From CP2-2F sp034432555 (GTDB lineage Bacteria > Chloroflexota > Anaerolineae > Aggregatilineales > UBA2796), in assembly GCA_034432555.1 (NCBI GenBank), contig DAOUBW010000048.1, positions 186,001 through 250,000 of the forward strand: a stretch of DNA of 64,000 bases, read 5' to 3'. Shown here one piece after another: positions 1 to 9,222 of the stretch (the stretch's first letter is position 1; the number at the start of each line of letters is the position of its first letter). A model generated the notes under the pieces. That model had not been told where the DNA came from. It did no database searches and worked only from the letters and a program-made list of their open reading frames with translations. Made by a program: the position numbers and the translations under genes.

Positions 1-839
1 GGATCAAACTCTACCAGTGCGCTTGACACCTCAGAGGCGGCAAGGTAGGAAAAGACTGTTTCAAGCTCTGCTAAGCCTTCAAGGGCAAGTGGCACTTCGG
101 AGAGCGTCTCGCGCAGGTGACCGATCAGCGCCGCCGCGACAGCATAGCCGCGTTCGGCAGTCACGCCGCTGCCGATCAGCGCCATAATGCGCGCCACCGT
201 CTCGGCAGCCATGCCGCCCTTGAGCAGTTCTTCGCGCACGCCCTCTACACCGATTTTGTCGAGTTTATCAATAGAGCGGTAGAGGTTTGCCAGCGCTTCG
301 CCTTCCAAACCAGCGTAAATACCAATGCCGCTTAGCAGTTTGCGGTTGTTAATCTTCAGGGCGAAATCGCTAAAACCAAGCCGCTGAAGCGCCATCACCG
401 CCACGCTGATAACCTCTGCGTCAGCTTCCATGCCTTCCACACCAACGCAATCGGCGTCGCATTGGTAAAACTCGCGGTATCTGCCACGTTGTGGGCGTTC
501 GGCGCGCCACACCGGCGCAATTTGGTAACGGCGAAAGGGCAGGGTGAGCTTGCTCTCTTGCAGGGCAAAAGCACGCGCTAAAGGCACTGTCAGGTCGTAG
601 CGCAGGGCGAGTTTTTCCTTGCCGCCGGGATGCTGCGCGTGGAAGATCAGCTTTTCGGCATCCGCGCCATACTTGCCGAGCAGGGTTTCTTCAAGTTCTA
701 GGACGGGCGTTTGGAGAGGTTCGTAACCAAATGCCTCGAAGACGCGGGCAACAGTTTCAATCACATATTGGCGGCGCAACACATCTTCGGGCAAAAAATC
801 GCGCATACCACTGGGCAAACGCGGTGTAATTTTCTCCAC
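1..839 (-). CDS. hisS: Histidyl-tRNA synthetase, N-terminal part (truncated by window edge)
   Basis: Charges tRNA-His with histidine in the cytoplasm. The reading frame enters from the window start, so only about 279 N-terminal residues are present. The N-terminus (VEKITPRLPSGMRDFLPED) is the usual HisS opening. Class II motif 2 is clear, with R-A-E-R-P-Q-R-G-R-Y-R-E-F followed by YQCDADCVG, and the downstream LDKIGVEGV segment is also HisS-like. No ATG fits the family N-terminus, so the start is taken as GTG at 837-839. A sigma70-type promoter lies 50-75 bp upstream. HisZ is a less likely alternative, because the motif 2 residues needed for tRNA charging look intact. Confidence 0.9.
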   Translation of the reverse strand, partial: MEKITPRLPSGMRDFLPEDVLRRQYVIETVARVFEAFGYEPLQTPVLELEETLLGKYGADAEKLIFHAQHPGGKEKLALRYDLTVPLARAFALQESKLTLPFRRYQIAPVWRAERPQRGRYREFYQCDADCVGVEGMEADAEVISVAVMALQRLGFSDFALKINNRKLLSGIGIYAGLEGEALANLYRSIDKLDKIGVEGVREELLKGGMAAETVARIMALIGSGVTAERGYAVAAALIGHLRETLSEVPLALEGLAELETVFSYLAASEVSSALVEFD

Positions 840-886
840 TATAAAGTGTCCTTATGTGAAAGCATCATCCATCAGATACTAGCCTA

Positions 887-915
887 AGCATAACACGCCA
901 AAGTGCGGCAAGCAA
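887..915 (-). promoter_or_regulatory. Predicted sigma70 promoter of hisS
   Basis: On the minus strand, TTGCTT (910-915) and TATGCT (887-892) are separated by 17 bp, about 48 bp upstream of the hisS GTG. The rest of the 840-974 gap is AT-rich and shows no gene. Confidence 0.5.
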
Positions 916-974
916 TGCCTTTAGCGTGAAATAAATAGTACTTATATTAAAATTTATGTGGCTTTTACGAAATT

Positions 975-2960
975 TTAAGGCAAGCTGAGCCGCAGCACGA
1001 TGAAGCCGCCCGTCTCAAGCGTATAGCTGCCCTCTGCATCGGCAGCCGCCAATTCACTTAACACGACCGCTGCTGATTGCGGCGCAAAGGCAAGCCCACC
1101 TGCCACGTAATAGCGGTTCGGATCAAAGGCTTGTGGCTGCCCTGTAAAGTTGATCGCTACGAGGTAAAGGGCATCCTCTGACCAGCGTTGCAACACATAG
1201 AGCGCGTCCTCTGCGCGTGGAATGGCAAAATTGCCCGCACGCAGGGCAGCGTTTTCGGCGCGCAGTTTGCCAAGCACGCGGTAGAGCGCCAGCAGTGAGC
1301 CGAGATCGCCCTCTTGTTCCTCCACGCTGATCCCATCGTTCGGCGCGTTGTTGCGGTTAGCAGGTTTAAACCACGTCGTCATGCCTGCGCCCGACTCAGC
1401 GGCGTACCAATCCAACGGTTCGCGGCGGAATTCATCAAAGTAGGGATTGCCGCCACCCTTCACGCCCTTCATGCCGATTTCCTCACCGTAATAGAGCGTT
1501 GGCACGTCTGGCGCGGTGTAGAGCCACACAGCAGCGGCGCGCAGACGTTGCATGTTGCCTTCGACCATGCTCATCAGGCGGTTGGTATCGTGGTTGTGGC
1601 TGAAGTGTGCCATGAAGGTTGTGGGCGCAATGGTGCGGCGCATAGCACGGATTGCCGCGCCAAGCGGCGCTGCGCCACCCATCCCGTTAATGATCCCATC
1701 GCCGTTACGGTCATGGTGACCGCTCAGTGCGTTGAAGGCGGGAAAGTGAAAGGCAGCATCCAGCGCAGTGCCGTCCAGAAAGCTGCTGATAAGAGCGCCA
1801 TCTGCCCAAATCTCGCCCAAAATCACCGCGCTAGGGTTCAGCTTATCCATCGCAGCGCGCAGTTCACGCCAAAAATCCAGCGGCACATCCTTCGCCACAT
1901 CAGCGCGGAAGCCATGCACACCATCGGACGGATCGCCATCACCGTTTGGATCCAGCCAGTGCAGCGCCACATTGATCATGTACTCGCGCACTTTGGGCGA
2001 GTCGTAGTTCAGTTCAGGCATGAAGCCAAGCCCGGCAAAGCCCTGATAGCGGGTGTGTTCGGCGTTGTTCCAGATGAAATATTCGGCGTATTCGCTCTCA
2101 GGCTTGCCCAGTGCAGCGCGGAAGAAGGGATGCTGGTTGGATGTGTGGTTCGCCACATAGTCAATCAGCAGGTGCATTCCGCGTTGGCGCATCGCCTGGA
2201 TTAGATCGAGGAAATCTTGGCGCGTGCCGTACTCAGGGTTGATCGCATAATAATCAATCGTATCATAGCCGTGATAGGATGGGCTGGTGAAGATCGGCAG
2301 TAGCCAAATGGTGTTGACACCGAGTGCCTGAATATAATCCAAGCCTTCGATCACACCGCGCAGATCGCCGATGCCATCGCCATCCGAGTCGCGGAAGCTG
2401 CGGACAAAGAGCGAGTAGATCACGCTCTCGCCAAACCAAGCCGTCTCAGGCTTGCGAACGGGCAGCGGGTCGAAATCTGGCGCGCTGGGCGTGGCGGCTT
2501 GTGCGGCAGCTTCCACAATTTCGGGCAGCAGGGCAAGATCGCCCTGCCAATCGGCGTGTGTGCTTAAAATCCAGCCAACTTGACCATTCGGCAGGGCAAC
2601 TTGGGCAAAACGGCGGCTGCGTGCCGTAGCCGTGATGGGCTGCGCTGCCGCTAATTCGGTAAGCACAGCAGCGGCGAGCGAAGGCTCGCGACGGATGGGC
2701 GTGGCGCGATTGGTGGTGCCGTTCAAGCCAATGGCGGGTGCCGTTGGTTCGGGCGTTTGGCTGGGCGTGGGCGTAAGGGTCGGCGGCAAGGTGGCGGTCG
2801 GCGTGCGCGTTGCCGTGTTTTGGACGGCGGCGGTCAGTGTTGCGCCAACGCTCAGGGTGCCATCGGCGCGTGCCGTGACGGTGGCGATGGACTCGGACGA
2901 ATCGCAGCCGCTCAGCAGCAGGGCGGCAGTTAGCACAAGGTAAGTGAGGCGTTTAAGCAT
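975..2960 (-). CDS. GH13 alpha-amylase-family lipoprotein with SH3 domain
   Basis: Predicted exported alpha-glucan hydrolase of 661 aa. Residues 1-19 form a lipoprotein signal ending in the lipobox LLSGC. A Thr/Pro-rich linker (about 45-75) and an SH3-like repeat (about 80-140, ending in GQVGWIL) precede the GH13 barrel. The GH13 catalytic features are visible: GFRADVAKDVP carries the Asp nucleophile, VILGEIWAD the acid/base Glu, and SHNHDTNRL the transition-state Asp. VIYSLFVRSFRDSDGDGIGDL is the family's first conserved block. The C-terminal beta domain is present, so the gene looks intact. The lipobox suggests attachment to the outer face of the membrane. Substrate (starch, maltodextrin or trehalose-type) cannot be fixed from sequence. 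AGGATGG upstream of the ATG supports the start. Confidence 0.9.
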   Translation of the reverse strand: MLKRLTYLVLTAALLLSGCDSSESIATVTARADGTLSVGATLTAAVQNTATRTPTATLPPTLTPTPSQTPEPTAPAIGLNGTTNRATPIRREPSLAAAVLTELAAAQPITATARSRRFAQVALPNGQVGWILSTHADWQGDLALLPEIVEAAAQAATPSAPDFDPLPVRKPETAWFGESVIYSLFVRSFRDSDGDGIGDLRGVIEGLDYIQALGVNTIWLLPIFTSPSYHGYDTIDYYAINPEYGTRQDFLDLIQAMRQRGMHLLIDYVANHTSNQHPFFRAALGKPESEYAEYFIWNNAEHTRYQGFAGLGFMPELNYDSPKVREYMINVALHWLDPNGDGDPSDGVHGFRADVAKDVPLDFWRELRAAMDKLNPSAVILGEIWADGALISSFLDGTALDAAFHFPAFNALSGHHDRNGDGIINGMGGAAPLGAAIRAMRRTIAPTTFMAHFSHNHDTNRLMSMVEGNMQRLRAAAVWLYTAPDVPTLYYGEEIGMKGVKGGGNPYFDEFRREPLDWYAAESGAGMTTWFKPANRNNAPNDGISVEEQEGDLGSLLALYRVLGKLRAENAALRAGNFAIPRAEDALYVLQRWSEDALYLVAINFTGQPQAFDPNRYYVAGGLAFAPQSAAVVLSELAAADAEGSYTLETGGFIVLRLSLP

Positions 2961-3129
2961 AGGGACACCATCCTAAGTGAGTTTATCGCTACCGTATGAG
3001 TATAGGAAGGCAGCGGCAAGCGCGCAACTGTGGCGCGCTCAGGCACCTGTGGACGGGGCAGGAATCAGAAAGAGTCGCGCTAAAGCGCAACTCCACCATA
3101 TGGAACAGGATTTACGGCAGCGGCAAGCC

Positions 3130-3669
3130 CTACTCCCACGTAATGTCGTAGACTGCGCCGTCCGCGTCAGGGTTTTCGGGGTTGAGATAGGTGCGCCGAA
3201 TGTGGAATTTCGCGCCAGCGGGCGCAAAGCGGCGGCAAATGCCGTAAAAGTACCCGTAGATTAAATCGTGCGGGAAAGCAGTTGTGTCCGTAACGCGGAG
3301 GTGCTGATCGCTGATTTGCTCAATCTCGTAACGCTCAGTTTCTACGTTACGCATATTCAAATCCATGACCATGTTCAGCGTGTGCAGTGCCGAGAGGATC
3401 GAGTTGACTTCAGGCGGCAGTATCGCATTCTGATAGACCTTCACACCAATCGAGACGAGGTTTTCAGAACCGTTGGGCTGCTCAGATATGGTCTTGTACA
3501 TCGTCAAGACAAGCTGGGTGGGATACCACGCCTCAGGATCGACTTGCGTCAATCCATTCTGCTCGACAAGGTCGGCAAATTCTTCCAATTTGATGCTGGA
3601 CAAGACAGCGTTGAGCGCTAAACCAAGAATGCGGGACTCCGGGTTAGGGGAGACGTACTTTGTTACCAT
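3130..3669 (-). CDS. Conserved hypothetical protein (179 aa)
   Basis: No family recognised. The 179-residue product has no signal peptide or membrane segment and appears to be a soluble alpha/beta protein. It has a helical N-terminal half (SRILGLALNAVLSSIKLEEFADLV) and a C-terminal half with beta-type segments. The layout is loosely like small-molecule-binding sensor domains of the V4R or heme-NO-binding type, but I cannot support that assignment. It is monocistronic, lying downstream of and codirectional with nothing close. The DNA from 3670 to 3935 shows no further gene. Confidence 0.6.
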   Translation of the reverse strand: MVTKYVSPNPESRILGLALNAVLSSIKLEEFADLVEQNGLTQVDPEAWYPTQLVLTMYKTISEQPNGSENLVSIGVKVYQNAILPPEVNSILSALHTLNMVMDLNMRNVETERYEIEQISDQHLRVTDTTAFPHDLIYGYFYGICRRFAPAGAKFHIRRTYLNPENPDADGAVYDITWE

Positions 3670-3935
3670 GAGTTATACTCCAATGTTTGGGATGTGGAGG
3701 TTGGCTGACTGCTTAAACGGAATTGCCAATAGTCAGGGCAAACTATTGGTGCCTAAACGGATTTTCGCTACAATCATAAACTGAAGCGGTCTAGCAACGC
3801 ATTATAAAGATATTCCAAACCTATCACAGACTGCACCAGTTTGTGATGGCAGGCAGCCTCTTGTGCAAGCAGCCTACCACAGCGACACACACCAGTATGA
3901 AGTACTAGCCAAGTTTCATTCGAAAAGGAAAACCT

Positions 3936-4940
3936 ATGCCCTTGCCCACAACTTATCGCAAGCTCGTTGCGCGTAAGCTCAGCCGCGATTTCCGCGATGC
4001 GGCTGAAATCGTTGAGGTGCCACTGCCAATACCTGCACCCAATGAAATTCTCGTTAAAAACCTGTTTGCCGGCGTCAACGCTTCGGATGTTAACATTAGC
4101 GCGGGTGTCTATTTCACCAACCCAACCCTGCCCTTTGATCTGGGTGTAGAGGCTGCCGGTGAGGTGGTGGCAGTCGGCACTGAGGTGGCGTCGCTCAAGG
4201 TCGGTGATCATGTCCTCACCACAGGGCTAGGCGGCGGCTACCGTGAGTATCAGACAGCGCCTGCCAGCCTAGTGATTCCCGTTCCGCAGGCATCGGCTGA
4301 GCTGTTGGCTGTCTCCGTCAGTGGGCTGACTGCCTCGATGACGCTAGAGATCGCGGGCGAGATGAAAAGCGGCGAGACGGTGTTGATCACAGGTGCGGCA
4401 GGCGGCGCCGGGCAATTCGCGGTGCAGCTTGCCAAGCAAGCAGGCAATCATGTCATCGGCGTGACCAGTACGGACGCAAAAGCAGAACAGTTGAAGGCGC
4501 TTGGCTGTGATCGTGCCATCAACTATAAACGAGAAGACTTAAACGCCGTCTTACAGGCAGAATATCCTAACGGGATTGACTTGATCTATGAGAACATCGG
4601 CGGCGAAGTCTTCGATGTGTGTATAGCGAACATTGCTAAGCGCGGGCGCTGCATAGTGAGCGGCTTCATCTCGGAATACCTGACGGGTCCGATCAGTGTG
4701 ACGGCGCCGCGCATTTACCACACCTTGCTCTGGAAATCTGCTACCTTGCGCGGCTTCCTGTTCTCAGACTATGTGCCACAAATTCCGGAGCATATGGGCA
4801 AGATGCTAACCGCCTTCGGGACGGGGAAAATTCAGGCGGTGGTTGATCCGACCGAATTTAGAGGTGTGGAATCTATCGTGAGCGCTGTTGAGTATATGCA
4901 CGCAGGCAAAAATTCGGGCAAGGTTGTGATTCGCTTCTAA
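3936..4940 (+). CDS. Zinc-independent MDR oxidoreductase (quinone reductase / PTGR3-like)
   Basis: A 334-aa NAD(P)H-dependent medium-chain reductase, presumably reducing enones or quinones in the cytoplasm. The N-terminal GroES-like domain (about 1-120) contains GVNASDVNISAG and GVEAAGEVVAVG. The Rossmann domain has the nucleotide-binding loop ITGAAGGAGQFAVQLAK (about 148-165). The structural-zinc Cys cluster and catalytic zinc ligands of alcohol dehydrogenases are absent, which places it in the zinc-independent branch. Length fits the ZADH2/PTGR3 group. The ATG is preceded by AAAGGAAAA, a good ribosome-binding site. The substrate is unknown. Confidence 0.85.
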   Translation: MPLPTTYRKLVARKLSRDFRDAAEIVEVPLPIPAPNEILVKNLFAGVNASDVNISAGVYFTNPTLPFDLGVEAAGEVVAVGTEVASLKVGDHVLTTGLGGGYREYQTAPASLVIPVPQASAELLAVSVSGLTASMTLEIAGEMKSGETVLITGAAGGAGQFAVQLAKQAGNHVIGVTSTDAKAEQLKALGCDRAINYKREDLNAVLQAEYPNGIDLIYENIGGEVFDVCIANIAKRGRCIVSGFISEYLTGPISVTAPRIYHTLLWKSATLRGFLFSDYVPQIPEHMGKMLTAFGTGKIQAVVDPTEFRGVESIVSAVEYMHAGKNSGKVVIRF

Positions 4941-5034
4941 GCAAGCCTCAGATTTTTCGAGCGCGGCACGTGCAGTCAAAGCGCGGCGTGGGATGCATCT
5001 CGCGCTGCGCTTTCGTTGCTGCCCTTGCCTCTAG

Positions 5035-5078
5035 ATGAGAAATATCTCATGGCAATGGATGGCACTGACGGCTATAAT
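5035..5078 (+). promoter_or_regulatory. Predicted mre promoter with overlapping inverted repeat
   Basis: TATAAT at 5073-5078 has a weak -35 (TGGCAA, 5050-5055) 17 bp upstream. An inverted repeat ATGAGA-AATA-TCTCAT (5035-5050) ends on the first base of the -35, where a repressor or activator could bind. Confidence 0.45.
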
Positions 5079-5139
5079 CGCACGATGGCGGCTCATAACG
5101 CTATCATAAGCGCCAACCATAATCTCAGGAGTGCCTACT

Positions 5140-6204
5140 TTGGGTCTTAGCCCGCTCGATTGGTTACTTGGTCTATTCTCGCTAGATATTGGCATTGATC
5201 TTGGCACGGCGAACACGCTCGTTTATGTGCGTGGCAAGGGTATTGTGATCAATGAACCCTCCTATGCTGCGATTGAAAAGAAAACGCGCCGCCCAATCAC
5301 CTATGGGCAGGAAGCCAAAGAGATGGGCGGTAAAGCACCCTCACATATCTTGGTGGTGCGCCCACTGCGCGATGGTGTGATCTCCGAGTTTGAGATCACC
5401 GAAGGGATGCTGCACTATTTCATCGGCAAGGCGCACGAGCAAAGCTGGGTGCCGATTCCGCGCCCGCGTGTGGTGGTTGGCATTCCCAGCGGCGTGACGG
5501 AGGTCGAAAAGCGCGCTGTCTACGACGCCACCATCAGCGCCGGTGCGCGTGAGGCATTCCTGATCGAAGAGCCGGTCGCGGCTGCCATTGGCGCCGGCTT
5601 GCCCATTCAAGAGACACGCGGCAGCATGATCGTGGATATTGGCGGCGGCACCACAGAGGTTGCCGTTTTTTCGCTCGGCGGTATTGTGATCAGCCGTTCG
5701 ATCCGCGTGGCGGGCGATGAGATGGATGAAGACATCATCCAATATATGCGGACGAAGCACAACCTGCTGATCGGTGAGCGCACTGCGGAAAAGGCAAAAA
5801 TCATGGCTGGCTCTGCCTTTGCCCTGCCCGAAGAACAGACGATGGTGCTGCGCGGGCGCGATCTGATGAGCGGCTTGCCGCGTGCCGTGGAAGTTAGCAC
5901 CATTGAACTGCGCGAGGCGCTGGCGGGCTCTGTGGATATTATTGTGGATACCGTGCGCGATGCGCTGGACGAAACGCCGCCCGAATTGATCTCCGACCTG
6001 ATGGAGAGCGGCATTTGCTTGGCAGGCGGCGGCAGCTTGGTGCGCGGCTTGGCAGAGCGCGTTGCTGACGAGGTGAAGGTGCGCGTCTGGGTGGCAGAAG
6101 ACGCCATGACCTGCGTGGCACGCGGTGCGGGCAGAATCCTTGAAGACTACGACAACCTGCGGAATTTGCTGGTTGGCTTAGAGCGTGGCAGCACGCAGCA
6201 CTAA
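5140..6204 (+). CDS. mreB: Rod shape-determining protein MreB
   Basis: Actin-like ATPase that forms membrane-associated filaments guiding lateral wall synthesis. The phosphate 1 motif DIGIDLGTANTLVYV lies near the N-terminus and phosphate 2 is VDIGGGTTEVAVFS. The adenosine motif LAGGGSLVRGL is near the C-terminus. Length (about 354 aa) is normal. The outer GTG at 5131 directly abuts TCAGGAG, leaving no spacing, so I prefer TTG at 5140, which is 8 nt from that site. mreC follows 12 bp later. No mreD, PBP2 or rodA follows, unlike the usual cluster. Confidence 0.95.
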   Translation: MGLSPLDWLLGLFSLDIGIDLGTANTLVYVRGKGIVINEPSYAAIEKKTRRPITYGQEAKEMGGKAPSHILVVRPLRDGVISEFEITEGMLHYFIGKAHEQSWVPIPRPRVVVGIPSGVTEVEKRAVYDATISAGAREAFLIEEPVAAAIGAGLPIQETRGSMIVDIGGGTTEVAVFSLGGIVISRSIRVAGDEMDEDIIQYMRTKHNLLIGERTAEKAKIMAGSAFALPEEQTMVLRGRDLMSGLPRAVEVSTIELREALAGSVDIIVDTVRDALDETPPELISDLMESGICLAGGGSLVRGLAERVADEVKVRVWVAEDAMTCVARGAGRILEDYDNLRNLLVGLERGSTQH

Positions 6205-6216
6205 GGGTAATGTGAA

Positions 6217-7065
6217 ATGCTGCGCGGCGCACCTAATCGGCTGATTTTATTCGGCGTGTTCACTTTCGTCATGGCAGGCGTGTTCTTCGCCAGTCTGATT
6301 GGTTTGCTGCGCCCTGTCGAGTCGCTGGTGAGCGTGCCGCTCAGCCTCTTTCAGCAAGCCGTCAGCGGCATCACGCGGCAGGTTTCCGAAACGCTGGATA
6401 CGCTGGCAGACCTGCAAGATTTACGCCGCCGCAACAATGAGCTAGAGCGCGCCTTGATCAACTTTCAGGCAGAATTGGTCGAGCTGCGCGAATTACGGGC
6501 AGATTATCAGCGCTTGGCAGCCTTGCAGGGCTACCGCGGCGCCAACACCGACAAACAGTATGTGGCGGCGACGGTCATCGGGCGGGATACAACCGGCTTA
6601 CTGCGGAATATCGTCCTTGATCGCGGATCACGCGATGGTATTACGGTTGGAATGCCGGTCGTCACCGAGTTGGGCTTGGTCGGGCGTATTTTCCGCGTGG
6701 GTGCCACCAGCGCACAAGTGCAGCTTATTACCGACCCGAACAGCTTTGTAAATGCGCGCTTGCAGCTCACCCGTGCGGAAGGCTCCGTGCAAGGCACGGC
6801 TGCCGGCAGCTTGCGGATGATCTACATTCCGCTTGCCGATGATGTGCGCGATGGCGACTCAGTCGTGACTTCTGGCATTGGCGGCAACTTTCCACGCGGC
6901 ATCACCATTGGTCAGGTGACCAGCTCGCGCCTCGATGAATCTAAGCTGTTCAAAGAGGCGCAAGTTCGCAGCCTGATTGATTTCAACCGCCTTGAGATCG
7001 TGCTGATCATCACCAACTTCGAGTCGGTAGACCTGACGACCTTCGGCACACCCAGTGCGCCCTAG
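6217..7065 (+). CDS. mreC: Rod shape-determining protein MreC
   Basis: Periplasmic-side scaffold protein that couples MreB to the wall elongation complex. It has 282 aa, with one N-terminal membrane helix (about 8-30), a coiled coil (about 55-95, rich in Leu/Glu/Arg) and the two beta-barrel subdomains. GLVGRIFRVGATSAQVQLITDP is the family's hallmark segment. It is cotranscribed with mreB. Its TAG stop overlaps the stop codon of the convergent GNAT gene in the tetranucleotide CTAG (7062-7065). Confidence 0.93.
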   Translation: MLRGAPNRLILFGVFTFVMAGVFFASLIGLLRPVESLVSVPLSLFQQAVSGITRQVSETLDTLADLQDLRRRNNELERALINFQAELVELRELRADYQRLAALQGYRGANTDKQYVAATVIGRDTTGLLRNIVLDRGSRDGITVGMPVVTELGLVGRIFRVGATSAQVQLITDPNSFVNARLQLTRAEGSVQGTAAGSLRMIYIPLADDVRDGDSVVTSGIGGNFPRGITIGQVTSSRLDESKLFKEAQVRSLIDFNRLEIVLIITNFESVDLTTFGTPSAP

Positions 7066-7595
7066 CGCACGTATTTCAGCAGCGCCACGCGGCTTTGCCC
7101 TTGCGTGCCTTGCAGCGGCAAGCGCTCGAAGCCTTGTGCGTTCAGCATGGCAAGGCTGGACGACAGCGATTGATAGGCAGTTGTGGCTATCCAGTTGCCG
7201 AGCAGTTCAAGGTCGCTGAGGGCTGCCCGAAGCATATACTTGCCCAGTCCGCGATTACGGACACCGGGAATCACGCCGATGCTGGCAATATAGATGCCGT
7301 AGCCATTGGGCGTTGGCACTGCCTCACGCGGCGTAAAGCGTGGCTTCCAACGCTCGTGGAGCGCCTGACCATCCAGCCCGAACCACCACATGCCCGCTAC
7401 CACAATCTCACGTTCATCAAGGGCAAGCAGCCCGCCGAAATCCTCACGCCCTTGGTCGGCGTTCAGTTGCGAGATGACATCGTTGAGCGAAACCGTTTCA
7501 TAGAGCGGCGGCGTGGTCAGCATTTCGCGGACGGCTTGGGCAACAGAGGCAAGATAGTCAGCACGGTAGGGGATGAGTTCGATTGTCGTGTTCAT
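7062..7595 (-). CDS. GNAT-family N-acetyltransferase
   Basis: Acetyl-CoA-dependent acyltransferase of 177 aa, substrate unknown. Motif A is visible as VIPGVRNRGLGKYML (about residues 112-126), which binds the pyrophosphate of acetyl-CoA. The C-terminal segment ends in a motif B-like MLNAQGFERL. Single-domain and cytosolic. It is convergent with mreC and shares a 4-bp stop overlap with it. Confidence 0.8.
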   Translation of the reverse strand: MNTTIELIPYRADYLASVAQAVREMLTTPPLYETVSLNDVISQLNADQGREDFGGLLALDEREIVVAGMWWFGLDGQALHERWKPRFTPREAVPTPNGYGIYIASIGVIPGVRNRGLGKYMLRAALSDLELLGNWIATTAYQSLSSSLAMLNAQGFERLPLQGTQGQSRVALLKYVR

Positions 7596-8015
7596 GAGTC
7601 CAGCACTTCAGTACGCTAAACGGATAAAAAAGATGATATGCACAGCATACACCCATTTTACAAACGCCTGATATCACACAAATGTACCAGTCAAGATGAG
7701 ATGATGCTGAGAGTGAGGCAATCGGAAGCAGTGCGCCGCCCGTTTAGGTGGCGCACCGAAAAGGGATTGTGTAAGGCATTAATCCGCGTTGGCAAGCGTC
7801 AGGCGGACGGTGGAGGTCTGCACCGTGCCACGCCCGCTGCTGCCAAAGTGAAGCGAGCCGACTGTGCTTTAAGAAAGGTAAAACGTTGCGTAAACGTATG
7901 AATTGCGTAGACCTCGCTATCAATTGAGGTTGTTTGTAAGCGCAACCATTGGCACAAATTTTCGGCACGGCATACAATTTCCCAAAGGTCACTTCGGCAG
8001 CGGAGGCAAAGAGAA
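7596..8015. other. Gene-poor gap with a hairpin
   Basis: This 420-bp gap has no convincing gene. A stem of 10 bp with one G-T pair lies at 7731-7756 (GTGCGCCGCC, loop CGTTTA, GGTGGCGCAC). Just beyond it on the minus strand, about 28 codons ending at 7779 read like the tail of a secreted protein (GSLHFGSSGRGTVQTS). They are closed off by an upstream stop, so this may be a decayed gene end followed by its terminator. Confidence 0.35.
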
Positions 8016-9200
8016 ATGCGTAAACTATTTTTGCGGTGTGCGGCGGTGTTGTGGCTTGCCGTGTTGATCGGTGCGCTGATCAGCGCCCAAACGGCAGCCG
8101 CACAGGGCGACGCAGCCCAGTTGGTGGGGCGTGCGGTGATGCCTGCTAACACACAGGTAGACGGACAGCCTGCTGGCGCGGCGCTCGCTGCTGGCGCGCT
8201 GGTCAACGGTGTGAAGTTCCCTTTTGATAGCCAGCCGGTTGGCACCATCAGCGCCGTGCTGCCCGGTGAATATCCCGGCACGTGGCTGCTGCTGGTTGAT
8301 GGGCAGTTTGGCATCCCTGCCCAAAGTGGCGATTATCTGCTGCGAATGTATACCGTTGAGCTGGCATTCCGCCGCGCTCAGAGTGGTGCCGGTGATGTTT
8401 CGCTGTTGAATTGGCAGCACTTGGGCGATCCTGATAGCAAGGTGGAGCGCCGCATTGTGAACGCCGAGACGCGCCTACGCTATCTGAGCGGCGCGGACTT
8501 TGTGCCGCGTGCTTTTCAGCGCACGCCCGGCGGCACCTTTTGGGTAGCAGATGCGAATTTTCCCGCCCTGCTGCGCTTTGATGCCTTCGGCAAGCTGCTC
8601 GAAGCGCCGGTTGCCCTTGAAGGCGGCGCGCTGCAAGGCATGAGCATCTATCCGGATGGCTCAGCGCTCATCATCGCGCAGCGCAGCACCACTAATCGGC
8701 AGCAGGTTGTCTTTCGCGCCTACGACCTGACCACGCGCACCTTTACCGATCTGCCCGCCACCTACACGCTGGAGAACGCTAATCATAGCGTAGGCGGCTT
8801 TGCCATGATCAACAGCCAAGAAGCGTTCGTGGTGGAGGCAGATGCCAACGAGAACCGCGCTGCCGCCTTTAAGCGCGTCTTCCTGATCAACATAACCAAT
8901 AGCGGCAAAATACAGGTTGCCGATCTGCTGAATTTGGCAGACCCAAGCGGAATCTCGACCAGTGAGGTGTTCAGCACGCCGCCGAATGCTTTCGGCTTGG
9001 GCGATCCATTCCGCTTCTCATTCGCCGTGATCAGTGCGCTGTATCCGATTGACGAGCAAACCATCCTGATTGCTAACAACAACCGTTTGCCCTATGGTTT
9101 AGGGCGCAGCAACGCAGAAGCAGACGCCACTGAGTTTATCGCTGTGCGCTTGGCACAGCCATTCGCCCTCGATTCCGCCTTTCAGCGCCCCATCCGTTAG
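8016..9200 (+). CDS. Secreted beta-propeller protein, esterase-like/phytase-like
   Basis: Predicted exported 394-aa protein. Residues 1-29 are a Sec signal peptide ending in AAAQG. The mature part shows repeated strands of a propeller: GGTFWVADANFPALLRFDAFGKLL is a blade resembling the esterase-like activity of phytase (PF13449) family. Residues 30-140 form a separate N-terminal domain. Function is not certain, since the family includes hydrolases and non-enzymatic propellers. The upstream GGAGG at about 8000 supports the ATG. Confidence 0.65.
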   Translation: MRKLFLRCAAVLWLAVLIGALISAQTAAAQGDAAQLVGRAVMPANTQVDGQPAGAALAAGALVNGVKFPFDSQPVGTISAVLPGEYPGTWLLLVDGQFGIPAQSGDYLLRMYTVELAFRRAQSGAGDVSLLNWQHLGDPDSKVERRIVNAETRLRYLSGADFVPRAFQRTPGGTFWVADANFPALLRFDAFGKLLEAPVALEGGALQGMSIYPDGSALIIAQRSTTNRQQVVFRAYDLTTRTFTDLPATYTLENANHSVGGFAMINSQEAFVVEADANENRAAAFKRVFLINITNSGKIQVADLLNLADPSGISTSEVFSTPPNAFGLGDPFRFSFAVISALYPIDEQTILIANNNRLPYGLGRSNAEADATEFIAVRLAQPFALDSAFQRPIR

Positions 9201-9222
9201 CCCGCTTAGAAGGGATGTTTTT

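Noticed and set aside
1314..2204. 296-codon plus-strand frame
   Set aside because: It lies entirely opposite the GH13 gene, which has full motifs; the codon pattern favours the minus strand.
3774..4211. 145-codon minus-strand frame opposite the MDR gene
   Set aside because: No family resemblance, and the MDR reading frame has clear motifs and a ribosome-binding site.
7779..7862. Tail-like peptide (GSLHFGSSGRG...) on the minus strand
   Set aside because: Only about 28 codons with an upstream stop; noted in the gap entry but not called as a gene.
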